Below, one piece after another: positions 28,601 to 35,543 of a stretch of 40,675 nucleotides of DNA. The notes under the pieces are model-generated. The model saw only the letters and a program-made list of their open reading frames with translations, was not told the DNA's origin and searched no databases. The stretch lies in assembly GCF_017848645.1 (NCBI RefSeq), contig NZ_JAFEIF010000028.1:1-40675 (forward strand), written 5' to 3'. This DNA comes from Limnohabitans sp. Lineage in GTDB: Bacteria > Pseudomonadota > Gammaproteobacteria > Burkholderiales > Burkholderiaceae_C. The translations under genes and the position numbers were made by a program. The stretch's first letter is position 1, and each line of letters starts with the position of its first letter.

Positions 28601-28844
28601 GTCTGCGGTACGGCGCTTGCGGCCTATCGTGCTGACGGCGGCGGCAGCCGTATTGGCCATGATCCCCTTGTCGCGCTCGGTTTTCTGGGGCCCGATGGCG
28701 GTCGCCATTATGGGCGGTCTTATTGTGGCGACAGCCTTGACTTTGCTGGCTTTGCCCGCCATGTATGCCGCATGGTTCAGGGTGCGTCGCGAACCGGTGG
28801 ACGACCAGACTAACCGACTGCGCGCGACGCTCGCATCATCATGA
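25650..28844 (+). CDS. RND-family multidrug efflux permease (AcrB/HAE1 type)
   Basis: A 1064-residue inner-membrane proton-driven pump of normal family length. The first TM helix is at about 30-47 (YLMLVLMLLGAAAYFQLG), with large periplasmic loops after TM1 and TM7. The proton-relay Asp pair is in GLLVDDAIIAVEM of TM4, and the C-terminal repeat has LGVIALMGMIQRNSVILIDQ in the matching position. Translation begins at a GTG overlapping the adaptor stop, or at the ATG at 25662. The C-terminus (RVRREPVDDQTNRLRATLASS) is intact. The stop codon overlaps the first ATG of an acyl-CoA dehydrogenase remnant, so a deletion junction lies exactly at the gene end. Substrate unknown. Confidence 0.93.
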   Translation: MSGTMQQDTPKPGFNLSRWALDHAALTRYLMLVLMLLGAAAYFQLGQDEDPPFTFRVMVIRAFWPGATASQMAEQVTDKIERTLQEVPGADKIRSFSKPGETTITFQLKDSTRSGEVPDLWYAVRKKVGDMRTTLPGGVNGPFFNDEFGDVYGVIYALQAHGFSPAELKEQADSVRQQLLRVPDVNKVDLFGVQDEKLYIEMSQRRLSQQGLDMNQVLAQLAQQNAMEGAGTMQTPLDVLQVRVSGAFQVEEQLRAMPIRGSSGNQLRLGDIAEIKRSYIDPAGVKVRFQGQQVIALGVSMTKGGDIIALGKALKATTARIGAALPVGISLVEVQDQPTAVAKSVNEFIGVLVEAIVIVLLVSFVALGLHKRPGTQAWYRRYYIDVSPGLVVAITIPLVLSVTFLGMYYWGIGLHKISLGSLIIALGLLVDDAIIAVEMMVRKIEEGYDKVRAATFAYEITAMPMLTGTLITAVGFLPIGIAHSTVGEYTFAIFGVTVLALLVSWLVSVYFVPYLGTVLLNAKGKADQAQRHEVFDTPFYNAFRRMVNWCVTHRWTTIGVMLLTFALGIAGMGRVQQQFFPDSSRPEVMMDVWFAEGTSIAANEEVSRRIEARLMQESGVVNVATWIGSGVPRFYLPLVAIFQQSNVSQFIVLPVDLKRRESLRIQLPTLMAQEFPEVRARVKILPNGPPVAYPVQFRVIGPDADQLRLRANEVKAQMRANPNMRGVNDNWNEPVKVIRLDVDQAKARALGVSSQSIAQAARTLLSGSTVGQFREGDKLIDIVLRQPLSERNAISDIGNAYVPTASGKSIPLTQIAKPTFVWEPGVLWREGRNYAITVQGDIAEGLQGATVTGQLAPDLRKLESSWAAKEQGAYRIQVAGAVEESSKGSSSIAAGIPIMLFITFTLLMLQLQSFSRSLLVFLTGPLGIAGVAAALLSFGRPFGFVALLGVIALMGMIQRNSVILIDQIEQDRANGVPAWDAIVESAVRRLRPIVLTAAAAVLAMIPLSRSVFWGPMAVAIMGGLIVATALTLLALPAMYAAWFRVRREPVDDQTNRLRATLASS

Positions 28845-28917
28845 TTTACGAAGATACCAACTGCATTAAGTCGCTGAACTTGCTCGGCCCCAAGGTGCTG
28901 GAAAATATAGGTGCATC

Positions 28918-30242
28918 CAGTAGTGTCCGGTTAAAAAGTGAATAAATTCAATTGCTTAGCGCAGTCGGGTGGTGCGTTTGTGTAGGCATCGCTCTGAAAG
29001 GCGCATGAAATCGATGTTTTCTCGAAAACAGACACCGACAAAATCTGTAGGCAAGTGTAGAGCGAGGCCTTCAATTGCAACTCCTTCTTGACAACGGCAA
29101 TCAGCACGTAAGTGGCCACGGCGCACCAAATTTGCGTCTTGACTGCGTTCTCGCTGGTGCCCAAAAACTTCTTGATGCGCAGATGCTGCTTGATCCATTT
29201 GAAGAACAACTCCACCTGCCAACGGTTCTTGTACAAGGCTGTGATGGTCAACGCTGGCAGTGTCATGTTGTTGGTCAGAAAGACCAGCACCTTTCCCGTC
29301 TGGGGGTCCTTGAACTTGATGCGCCGCAAGTGCTCGGGGTAGTCCTTGCTGGCGTAGTGTCCATTGAGCGCAATGGTCTGATCGCACACAAGGCCCGTGG
29401 TTCGGTCCACAGGCGCCGAGTACACACGCCGGGCGTTCATATTGCTCTTGGCGCGGGTCACGAAGAAAGCTGCGCACTGGTGCATGGTGTACAGGCGAGA
29501 GAAGTCCAGATAGCCCCTGTCCATGATGTAGAAAGCGCCCGCCTCGATGGGCAGCATGTCCAGCACATGCACATCGTGCATCTTGCCGTCGCTGATGTGG
29601 ATGAAGGCAGGGATGGAGCCGCGCAAGTCCAGCAAGGTGTGCATCTTCACAGCGGCCTTGGTGGAGCGAAACGGTGCCCAGTCGAACAAACCCAGACACA
29701 GGTCGATGGTGGTGGAGTCCAAGGCGTAGACGGTGGCATCCAAATCCACGCCCATGGGTTCTTGGGCGTAAAGCCTGCGTGCTCGGTCGATCAATCGCAT
29801 CGCCAGAGCATGGTAAATACGCCAGTCTCGAGAATTCAGGGCATCGGCCAGCGTCGAGCGTGCAGGGATGTGGCGCATGCCCATGTGAAAAAGTTTGGAC
29901 TGATTGGCCATCAAGCATGCTTCGATGTCGCGCAAAGACTCGCGCCAAGTCAGTTGGGCAAACGCCATGATGCGAAACAGCTCGGTACAACTGAGCGTGC
30001 GCACCCCGGCATCGCCGCGATGGCGATCGACGATGCGACCAAACGTCTTCCAAGGCACAAAGTCCATGACCTGAGCGAACAAGGTTTTGCCTGCGTTCAT
30101 GGGCATCTCCGGGTGATTGAACCCCTGAAGCATGCCTCGTGCGCAAAATCAAATTCAAATCGTGGACACCCATGAAACCTCTGAAACCCTTGCCGTTACT
30201 CGCTTGCAGCGGGTTGGCTATCAAATAAACCGGACACTACTG
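28918..30242 (-). mobile_element. IS4-family insertion sequence (1325 bp) with 9-bp target duplication
   Basis: The ends are inverted repeats: CAGTAGTGTCCGGTT at the left and AACCGGACACTACTG at the right, 15 of 15 matching. They are flanked by the direct duplication AGGTGCATC (28909-28917 and 30243-30251). The element holds one transposase gene on the minus strand. Intact ends, intact transposase and perfect duplication indicate a recent insertion. It interrupts an acyl-CoA dehydrogenase remnant. Confidence 0.95.
28931..30133 (-). CDS. IS4-family transposase
   Basis: A 400-residue DDE transposase. The N-terminal domain (NAGKTLFAQVMDFVPWKTFG) is followed by the catalytic core: first Asp in ALDSTTIDLCLG, second Asp in FYIMDRGYLDF, and the Y-(2)-R-(3)-E-(6)-K signature of the IS4 family in YKNRWQVELFFKWIK. 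The start may be one of the internal Met residues at positions 10 or 12, which precede the family-like NAGKTLF. The gene fills almost all of the element and reads opposite to the surrounding genes. It appears functional. Confidence 0.93.
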   Translation of the reverse strand: MLQGFNHPEMPMNAGKTLFAQVMDFVPWKTFGRIVDRHRGDAGVRTLSCTELFRIMAFAQLTWRESLRDIEACLMANQSKLFHMGMRHIPARSTLADALNSRDWRIYHALAMRLIDRARRLYAQEPMGVDLDATVYALDSTTIDLCLGLFDWAPFRSTKAAVKMHTLLDLRGSIPAFIHISDGKMHDVHVLDMLPIEAGAFYIMDRGYLDFSRLYTMHQCAAFFVTRAKSNMNARRVYSAPVDRTTGLVCDQTIALNGHYASKDYPEHLRRIKFKDPQTGKVLVFLTNNMTLPALTITALYKNRWQVELFFKWIKQHLRIKKFLGTSENAVKTQIWCAVATYVLIAVVKKELQLKASLYTCLQILSVSVFEKTSISCAFQSDAYTNAPPDCAKQLNLFTF

Positions 30243-30554
30243 AGGTGCATCGTTAAAAAAACAAGGGAACAGGGTGGAAGACATTGTGAAAGCTGAAATG
30301 GGCGTTTATGCAATGGCCGAATTCATCATGCCCCTAACGAAAATCGCCAAAGCCAAACCAGCAGGCCAGCACTCAGCCCCTTTCAACAAAACCAAATTGC
30401 AAACAGTGTGGTTTTACCTTACTCGCTTGCTTACCGAGAAGGCCTACTTGTTTCGCAGTGCCCACTCAGGCAGCGAGGTGCTGATGCACGCCTATGCCGG
30501 CTTGGCTTGGTTTCGCATTAACCCGCTTGAATTAATAACCTAAAGGAAACAACT

Positions 30555-30998
30555 ATGAGTAAATTCGCCTTGATGAGTGCAGTGGCCTTTTTGTGCGGTC
30601 AGGCCGCCGCGCAAATGACCCCCGTTGGCACTTGGCACACGATCGATGATGAAACCAAAAAACCCAAAGGTGAAGTGCGCATCACGTTGAATGCATCAGG
30701 TGGACTGTCCGGCGTGGTAGAAAAATCATTGATGCCAATGCCCGATGCCGATCCGCTGTGCAACCTGTGCACCGATGACCGCAAAGGCAAACCTAAAATC
30801 GGCATGGAAATCATCCGCGGTGGCCAAAAAGTGGATGGCAAAGATGTGTGGGATGGTGGCAAAATCCTCGACCCGGAAAACGGCAAGAACTACAGTGCCC
30901 GCTTAACCCCCATTGAAGGTGGCAAGAAGATGGAAATGCGGGGCTACATTGGCTCACCGATATTGGGGCGAACCCAAATTTGGGTTCGCTACAACTAA
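30555..30998 (+). CDS. DUF2147 exported protein
   Basis: A 147-residue secreted or periplasmic protein with signal peptide MSKFALMSAVAFLCGQAAAQ. The mature part fits the DUF2147 family: PVGTWHTIDDETKKPKGEVR near the start, a CNLC pair, a DGKDVWDGGKILDPENGKNY core and MRGYIGSPILGRTQIWVR at the end. The family has no firmly assigned function. A good ribosome site (AAAGGAA) precedes the ATG. It lies 11 bases after the stop of the acyl-CoA dehydrogenase remnant. An IS5-family element has inserted at its stop codon without changing the protein. Confidence 0.85.
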   Translation: MSKFALMSAVAFLCGQAAAQMTPVGTWHTIDDETKKPKGEVRITLNASGGLSGVVEKSLMPMPDADPLCNLCTDDRKGKPKIGMEIIRGGQKVDGKDVWDGGKILDPENGKNYSARLTPIEGGKKMEMRGYIGSPILGRTQIWVRYN

Positions 30999-31000
30999 AT

Positions 31001-32621
31001 AGTCGTCCCTGCAAAATTCATTTCAAGCCAGCATCCAGCGCTGATCTGAGTTTTGCAGTCGGTTGAGGCCAAAGATTTCGGGCAATTTCTTCAGCAAAAC
31101 GGTCAAGCCCGCTGCTTGCAACAGGCACAACAAAAGGCCCAGGCCCTTCTTGACGATCATCCGCAGCAGCCAGCGGATGTTGTAACCCGCAGCGCACAGC
31201 ACGGCATTCAACGCATCACCCTCTGACCCCTTGAGGTGGCAGCGGTTCATCCGGTGATCCGCCTTCAGATGCCCGATGATCGGCTCGATCGCTTGGCGTC
31301 GTTTGAGCAACTTGCGCTCTTCAGCGGTCAGTCTCTTGTCCTTGCCCCGGTGTTTGATCTCGATGCCCGGGTTGTCCTTGTCCACGCCCCGGTAGCCCAA
31401 GTCGGCGTACACCACCTCGGGCTTGACGCCCAGTCCTTGCATCAGGATGGCACTCTGCTCAATTTGCTCGTGCATCGTGTGCCCGTCATACGGGTTGCCT
31501 GGAAAGCTCCTTGCGCCCACGATCAAATTGCCCTTGAGCGTCATGGCCAGACCGACCTTCACACCAAACTCGTAGGGGTTGCGGCTTTTACCTTTGGAGA
31601 TGCACTCCACCTCGGGCGCGTGCCAGCTGTAGAGCTTGGCTCGGTTGTCCACTGCCTTGCGGCTGCCGGTCTGCGTGACCAGTCGTTTTGCCTTGTCCAA
31701 GGTCTGGCTCAAGGTTTCCTGTATGGCTTGGCTGAGCGTGGTCATCTTACGAGCCACCTCGCGCTGCAACCGCCCGACGATGGTGCGCTGGCGTTTGATC
31801 ATTTTGCGCATGCGTTTGAACTGACGGGCATGGGCATAGCGCCCAGCCTTGTAGCCCAGCAGTTGGCCTTCCTTGGCGTAGGTTTGTTTGAGCTCGATGC
31901 CATTGTCTTTGGCCAACTCGACCACCTTGGACCTGGCGGTCTCCAGCAGCTTGCTGTCGGTGGGGTGAGCCACGGCTTTTTCTTGAACCGTGGAGTCCAC
32001 GATCACGCGGGTCAACTCTTTCTTGGCGATCAGCTTGGGGGTGACGGCCACCTCCATGGTGCGGGCGAGTAGCTCTTCCACGCCTTCTTCGCCCAAGGCT
32101 TTACGGAAGCGCCCCAGTTGTGTGGGGTCGCACGGCCACTGGTGCTCGAAATACTCATTGCCAGAAAAGTACTGCCAAGTGGGTGTCTCGCCCCAGCGCT
32201 GGATCACGTCCTCGTCACTCTCATTGAACGCATGCTTGAGGTACAGCAAGGCCACCATCAAACGGGTGGGCAGACGAGGACGCCCGGCATTGGAGGCGCC
32301 GCCACCGGCAACGACAGAGACCGAGCCAAACAGGTCTAAACCATCGATCTTCTTGCCTGCCTTGACCTGACGCGCCCATCGCTGCGCAAGGGAAGCTTCG
32401 ATTTCTTGCCAAGGCATGCGATTGGCAAGCACCGCCAGCGGGTGGCGCAAATCGATCATCTGATCCAGGCGGTTGCGGAAAAAGTCATCAGTCATGGCGC
32501 TGCTTTGAAAAACTCCCAGAAAACAGACTCCATTGAATATCTATTCGAGAGTTCTGACCATCCGGATTCACCCCAGATCACCAGCATTCATGCGGGTTGC
32601 TGTGGTTTCGCATGGGCGACT
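31001..32621 (-). mobile_element. IS5-family insertion sequence (1621 bp) with 4-bp target duplication
   Basis: The left end AGTCGTCCCTGCAAAA and the right end TTTCGCATGGGCGACT are inverted repeats matching at 13 of 16 positions. The flanking duplication is AAAT (30997-31000 and 32622-32625); its left copy overlaps the TAA stop of the DUF2147 gene. A single transposase gene is on the minus strand. The ends were found by eye and could shift by a base or two. Confidence 0.8.
31023..32495 (-). CDS. IS5-family transposase (long form)
   Basis: A 490-residue DDE transposase. The N-terminal DUF772-like region reads LMVALLYLKHAFNESDEDVI and WPCDPTQLGRFRKALG. The catalytic residues are the Asp in RVIVDSTVQEKAV, the Asp in VVYADLGYRGVDK, and the Glu in RRQAIEPIIGHLKADHRM with the following basic residues. 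The insertion between the first and second Asp makes it longer than the classic IS5 transposase. It is intact from start to stop. The exact IS5 subgroup is not claimed. Confidence 0.92.
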   Translation of the reverse strand: MTDDFFRNRLDQMIDLRHPLAVLANRMPWQEIEASLAQRWARQVKAGKKIDGLDLFGSVSVVAGGGASNAGRPRLPTRLMVALLYLKHAFNESDEDVIQRWGETPTWQYFSGNEYFEHQWPCDPTQLGRFRKALGEEGVEELLARTMEVAVTPKLIAKKELTRVIVDSTVQEKAVAHPTDSKLLETARSKVVELAKDNGIELKQTYAKEGQLLGYKAGRYAHARQFKRMRKMIKRQRTIVGRLQREVARKMTTLSQAIQETLSQTLDKAKRLVTQTGSRKAVDNRAKLYSWHAPEVECISKGKSRNPYEFGVKVGLAMTLKGNLIVGARSFPGNPYDGHTMHEQIEQSAILMQGLGVKPEVVYADLGYRGVDKDNPGIEIKHRGKDKRLTAEERKLLKRRQAIEPIIGHLKADHRMNRCHLKGSEGDALNAVLCAAGYNIRWLLRMIVKKGLGLLLCLLQAAGLTVLLKKLPEIFGLNRLQNSDQRWMLA

Positions 32622-32820
32622 AAATACATGGAGCCAACGCCAACGATGACCAATATGCTTTCCCTCATATTCAATCGTCTAGATAAAAAGAACGTTATCA
32701 CTTCGGCCATTTATAGCCTTATGGCACATGCCAATAAGCAAGCACGAACCGACGCGACTATGCGGATTAGTGTGATTAGAGGGCATGAATCAATTTCCAG
32801 CGAGGGCAAAGAACAATTCA
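32622..32820. other. Unassigned sequence between IS5 and truncated groEL copy 3
   Basis: About 200 bases, less GC-rich than the surroundings. The only frame across it continues from inside the IS and gives a stretch (MLSLIFNRLDKKNVITSAIY onwards) that I do not recognise. It runs in another frame into the start of the groEL homology. It is probably leftover DNA from the right end of the cargo. Confidence 0.4.
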
Positions 32821-33915
32821 CTCGACGTCGTTGAAGACATGCAGTTTGACCGCGGCTACCTGTCGCCTTACTTCATCAACAACCCCGAAAAGCAAGCCGC
32901 TTTGCTGGACAACCCCTTCGTGTTGTTGTTCGACAAGAAGATCAGCAACATCCGCGATCTGCTGCCCACACTGGAAGCCGTTGCCAAAGCTGGCCGTCCT
33001 TTGTTGATCATTGCCGAAGAAGTCGAAGGCGAAGCCTTGGCCACTTTGGTGGTCAACACCATCCGTGGCATCTTGAAGGTTGTCGCCGTCAAGGCCCCTG
33101 GCTTTGGTGACCGTCGCAAAGCCATGTTGGAAGACATCGCCATCCTGACCGGCGGCAAAGTGATCGCTGAAGAAGTCGGCCTGACCCTCGAAAAAGTGAC
33201 TTTGGCCGATCTGGGCCAAGCCAAGCGCATCGAAGTGGGCAAGGAAAACACCATCATCATCGACGGCGCTGGCGCTGCTGGTGACATCGAAGCCCGCGTC
33301 AAGCAAGTGCGTGTGCAAATCGAAGAAGCCACTTCTGACTACGACCGCGAAAAGCTGCAAGAGCGCGTGGCCAAGTTGGCTGGCGGTGTGGCCGTGATCA
33401 AGGTCGGCGCTGCCACCGAAGTCGAAATGAAAGAAAAGAAAGCCCGCGTCGAAGACGCCCTGCACGCCACACGCGCTGCTGTGGAAGAAGGCATCGTGGC
33501 TGGCGGCGGCGTGGCTTTGCTGCGTGCACGTCAGGCTGCTGGCGCCATCAAAGGCGACAACGCTGACCAAGACGCCGGCATCAAGCTGGTGTTGAAAGCC
33601 ATCGAAGCGCCTTTGCGCGAGATCGTGTACAACGCCGGCGGCGAGCCATCGGTGGTCGTTAACGCAGTCATGGCTGGCAAGGGCAACTTTGGCTTCAACG
33701 CTGCCAACGACACCTACGGCGACATGATCGAAATGGGCATCTTGGACCCCACCAAAGTGACACGCACTGCCTTGCAAAACGCAGCGTCTGTGGCCTCTTT
33801 GATGCTCACAACAGAGTGCATGATTTCCGAAGCCCCGAAGGACGAGTCCGGCGCTGGCGGCGGCGGCATGCCTGACATGGGCGGCATGGGTGGTATGGGC
33901 GGCATGGGCATGTAA
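32821..33915 (+). pseudogene. 5'-truncated groEL, copy 3 (residues ~187-549)
   Basis: The groEL homology begins at CTCGACGTCG (32821), matching 5350 of the full gene, and runs to the natural stop. A fused open frame starts at an unrelated ATG at 32785 ([11 protein letters not shown]) with no evident ribosome site. The fragment keeps the apical domain and the second half but lacks the N-terminal ATP-binding equatorial segment. Up to the position equal to 5805 it is nearly identical to the full gene. Beyond that it departs from it and instead agrees with copy 2 ([22 protein letters not shown], four Gly in the tail). Its 3' flank continues into the right-hand chromosome, so its 3' end is the best candidate for the original resident allele. 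Confidence 0.85.
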
Positions 33916-33965
33916 GTGCCCCGCTGTCTGGACTGAGGGCTTAGGCCCTCAACCCGGCCAACAAC

Positions 33966-34002
33966 AAAGCCCCGCAAGGTGAAAGCCTTGCGGGGCTTTT
34001 TT
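33966..34002 (+). terminator. Terminator of truncated groEL copy 3
   Basis: The same AAAGCCCCGC / GCGGGGCTTT stem as the other two copies, with a T6 tail, preceded by the hairpin TGAGGGC/GCCCTCA shared only with copy 2. Downstream sequence is unrelated to both other copies; neither the heptamer array nor the 24-bp left-end repeat is present. Confidence 0.88.
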
Positions 34003-34025
34003 ATGCAAACCGGTTCAGCCTGCCG

Positions 34026-34568
34026 TCAAATAGGCTGAGCAGAGGGGGGGCAAAAATCCCGTCCCACTGTCAGGCGAACAGCTTCCAGACCGTGGTTAGG
34101 GTCTTTGTAGCCACCATTGCTGATGTGCATCAGGCCAATGCCAAACTTAGTTTTTGCGCTGTGGCGGTACAACACATCCAAGGTTGTCCGTAAGTTAAAA
34201 CGGCCACTCAACGAATGGACACGGTCATCACCCCGGATGGCCGAATAGGATGGGTAAATGAACAGCGTCATGTCGAAGCCTTTGACATCAATGGTTTTGC
34301 CAAGGCCTATGCCGAACATGTAAGTGCCTTGGGCGTTCAGCATGGCCGATGCACCGTACCTCAAGCCATAAAAGCTGGAGGGCTTGGATTGGTAAGAAAC
34401 GTCCATGACACTTTTGGCCTTGGTCAAGGCAAAGTCCAATTCATTGTTGTGTACATCGGTCATGTATGAAACGCTCACGGTTTCTTTGTTGACAGAGGTG
34501 GGTTCTGGCACAGCTAGCAACCAAGCCGATCCCAAAATAACGCCTATGGCGGCACCACTGTCGAACAC
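34026..34568 (-). CDS. pagL: PagL-like lipid A 3-O-deacylase (acyloxyacyl hydrolase)
   Basis: A 180-residue outer-membrane beta-barrel enzyme that removes the 3-O acyl chain of lipid A. The catalytic triad of PagL (His, Ser two residues on, Glu fourteen residues on) is seen exactly in HISNGGYKDPNHGLE. Alternating hydrophobic/polar strands (YMFGIGLGKTIDVKGFDMTL, FNLRTTLDVLYRHSAKTKFG) fit a small barrel. I take the GTG at 34568, preceded by GGAGG at good spacing; a TTG at 34598 is the furthest start. The N-terminal hydrophobic stretch IGVILGSAWLLAV would be the signal but lacks the usual basic residues, so the true N-terminus is uncertain. It is the first gene right of the groEL repeats and reads toward them. 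Confidence 0.82.
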   Translation of the reverse strand: MFDSGAAIGVILGSAWLLAVPEPTSVNKETVSVSYMTDVHNNELDFALTKAKSVMDVSYQSKPSSFYGLRYGASAMLNAQGTYMFGIGLGKTIDVKGFDMTLFIYPSYSAIRGDDRVHSLSGRFNLRTTLDVLYRHSAKTKFGIGLMHISNGGYKDPNHGLEAVRLTVGRDFCPPSAQPI

Positions 34569-34766
34569 GCTCACCTCCCTGGTTGATGCTTTCTGCAATC
34601 ATTATTGAAAACATCCACAGAGATACCGTTATCAAGGCCACTAAAGCTTGAACAAGCTGAAAATCAGCGCAAATTTCCACCAAGCGTCCCCCACTGCAAT
34701 AAGCGCCTTGAAGGTCCCCGCATGACCTGGTCGCTGCGGCCAGAAACAGATCTTTCAGGCCCAAGC
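34569..34766. other. Intergenic region between pagL and the copper operon
   Basis: About 200 bases. It must hold the pagL promoter on the minus strand and any terminator of the copper operon. I see no convincing hairpin with T-run and no strong promoter. Open frames crossing it are shadows. Confidence 0.5.
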
Positions 34767-35531
34767 TCAAAGGACCGCGGCCTCGATCTGCACCACCCAG
34801 TAGGCCCCGTTTTCCTGAACTGCCTGAAAGCGCACCTTCTGGCCCACTTGCAAGGCATTGAGTTGAACAGGATTTTTCACCTGAAAAACCATGCTCATGG
34901 GCGGCATGTCCAGGTTCTTGATCTCGCCGTGTTTGAGCGCCACTTTGCCGGCGGCCTTGTCGATGCGCCGCACTTCGGCCGTGGCCCAAGGCAGCGCTGC
35001 GGCGTCATCACTCACGCGCTGCAGGCCCTCACGCTGGGCCATGCGGCGCAGCCCGGGGTAGTGCTGAAAGCTTTTGCTGCTGCCATCTTTTTGCACCAGC
35101 AACACGTCATAGGCGTCTTTGCGGCCTTTGTACTCAGGGCCATCCATGCCGGGGCTGCCAATGGGCATGCCGGGCACCGACAGACCCAGCGCAAGGGGCC
35201 GTGTCTTGAGCAGTCGGTGGATGTCGGCAGCGGGCACATGGCCCTCGATGACATAGCCACCCACGCTGGCGGTGTGGCAGGAGCCGAGTGACTCGGGCAT
35301 GCCCAGGCGCTTGCGGGCGGCGGTGTTCCCCACATCACGCACGTCGACCTTGAACCCGTTGGCCTGCAGGTGTTCCACCCATAGCTGACAGCAGCCGCAG
35401 TTGGGGTCTTTCCAGACTTGCACGGTGGTGGCTTGCGCCATGGCGGTGCGCTCAAAACCGGTGAGGGCCAAAACGGCCGCCGCAGCCAGCCACTGGCGTC
35501 GAGGCAGGGTGGTGGGTTGGGCATTTTTCAT
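34767..35531 (-). CDS. DUF411 metal-binding domain fused to a CusF-like copper-binding domain
   Basis: A 254-residue exported protein. The N-terminus RRQWLAAAAVLALTGFERTAMA looks like a Tat/Sec signal. Residues about 33-150 are a DUF411 domain with KDPNCGCCQLWVEHL, SCHTASVGGYVIEGHVPA and LSVPGMPIGSPGM. Residues about 185-252 are CusF-like: EVRRIDKAAGKVALKHGEIK followed by LDMPPMSMVFQV, with the His and two Met that bind Cu(I) in CusF. Normally these are separate proteins, so this is a two-domain periplasmic copper binder. It is the last gene of the minus-strand copper operon, 12 bases after the cupredoxin gene. It probably collects or hands on Cu(I) in the periplasm. Confidence 0.88.
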   Translation of the reverse strand: MKNAQPTTLPRRQWLAAAAVLALTGFERTAMAQATTVQVWKDPNCGCCQLWVEHLQANGFKVDVRDVGNTAARKRLGMPESLGSCHTASVGGYVIEGHVPAADIHRLLKTRPLALGLSVPGMPIGSPGMDGPEYKGRKDAYDVLLVQKDGSSKSFQHYPGLRRMAQREGLQRVSDDAAALPWATAEVRRIDKAAGKVALKHGEIKNLDMPPMSMVFQVKNPVQLNALQVGQKVRFQAVQENGAYWVVQIEAAVL

Positions 35532-35543
35532 GGCGTGGCTCCC

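Larger units (their letters stand above)
28841..30543 (+). pseudogene. Acyl-CoA dehydrogenase C-terminal remnant, split by an IS element
   Basis: Removing the IS (28918-30242) and one copy of the 9-bp duplication restores one open frame of 122 codons running from 28841 to 30543. Its start, MIYEDTNCIKSLNLLGPKVL, matches the late acyl-CoA dehydrogenase motif IYEGTNGIQALDLLG. The later part (WFYLTRLLTEKAYLFRSAHS) resembles the helical C-terminal extension of longer acyl-CoA dehydrogenases. The first three quarters of the enzyme, with FAD and active site, are absent. Two events are visible: loss of the 5' part with fusion to the pump gene end, then IS insertion. The DUF2147 gene just downstream was probably its original neighbour. 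Family identification is by motif memory, hence moderate confidence. Confidence 0.7.
8571..32820. mobile_element. Putative groEL-flanked genomic island (large cargo)
   Basis: About 24 kb between two truncated groEL copies in direct repeat. It carries quorum-sensing genes, a biosynthetic operon, an efflux pump, a gene remnant and two IS elements, none related to chaperonins. I see no integrase, relaxase or tRNA attachment site, so entry by homologous recombination within groEL is the simplest reading. The left edge is taken as the shared 24-bp repeat and the right edge as the start of groEL homology at 32821. The composite nature, with an AHL system of beta-proteobacterial style and a biosynthetic operon of different style, suggests more than one acquisition step. 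Confidence 0.6.

Noticed and set aside
28956..30224. 422-codon minus-strand frame overlapping the IS4 transposase
   Set aside because: It is a frame-shifted shadow of the transposase; the other frame has the full DDE signature.
7496..32806. Shared GAATCAAxTT motif near the right ends of both cargo segments (7496-7505 and 32787-32796)
   Set aside because: Only about ten matching bases, at different distances from the groEL homology; chance is a sufficient explanation.
32406..32834. 142-codon plus-strand frame running out of the IS5 element toward copy 3
   Set aside because: It crosses the IS end and the insertion duplication, so it cannot be an original gene; no recognisable domain.
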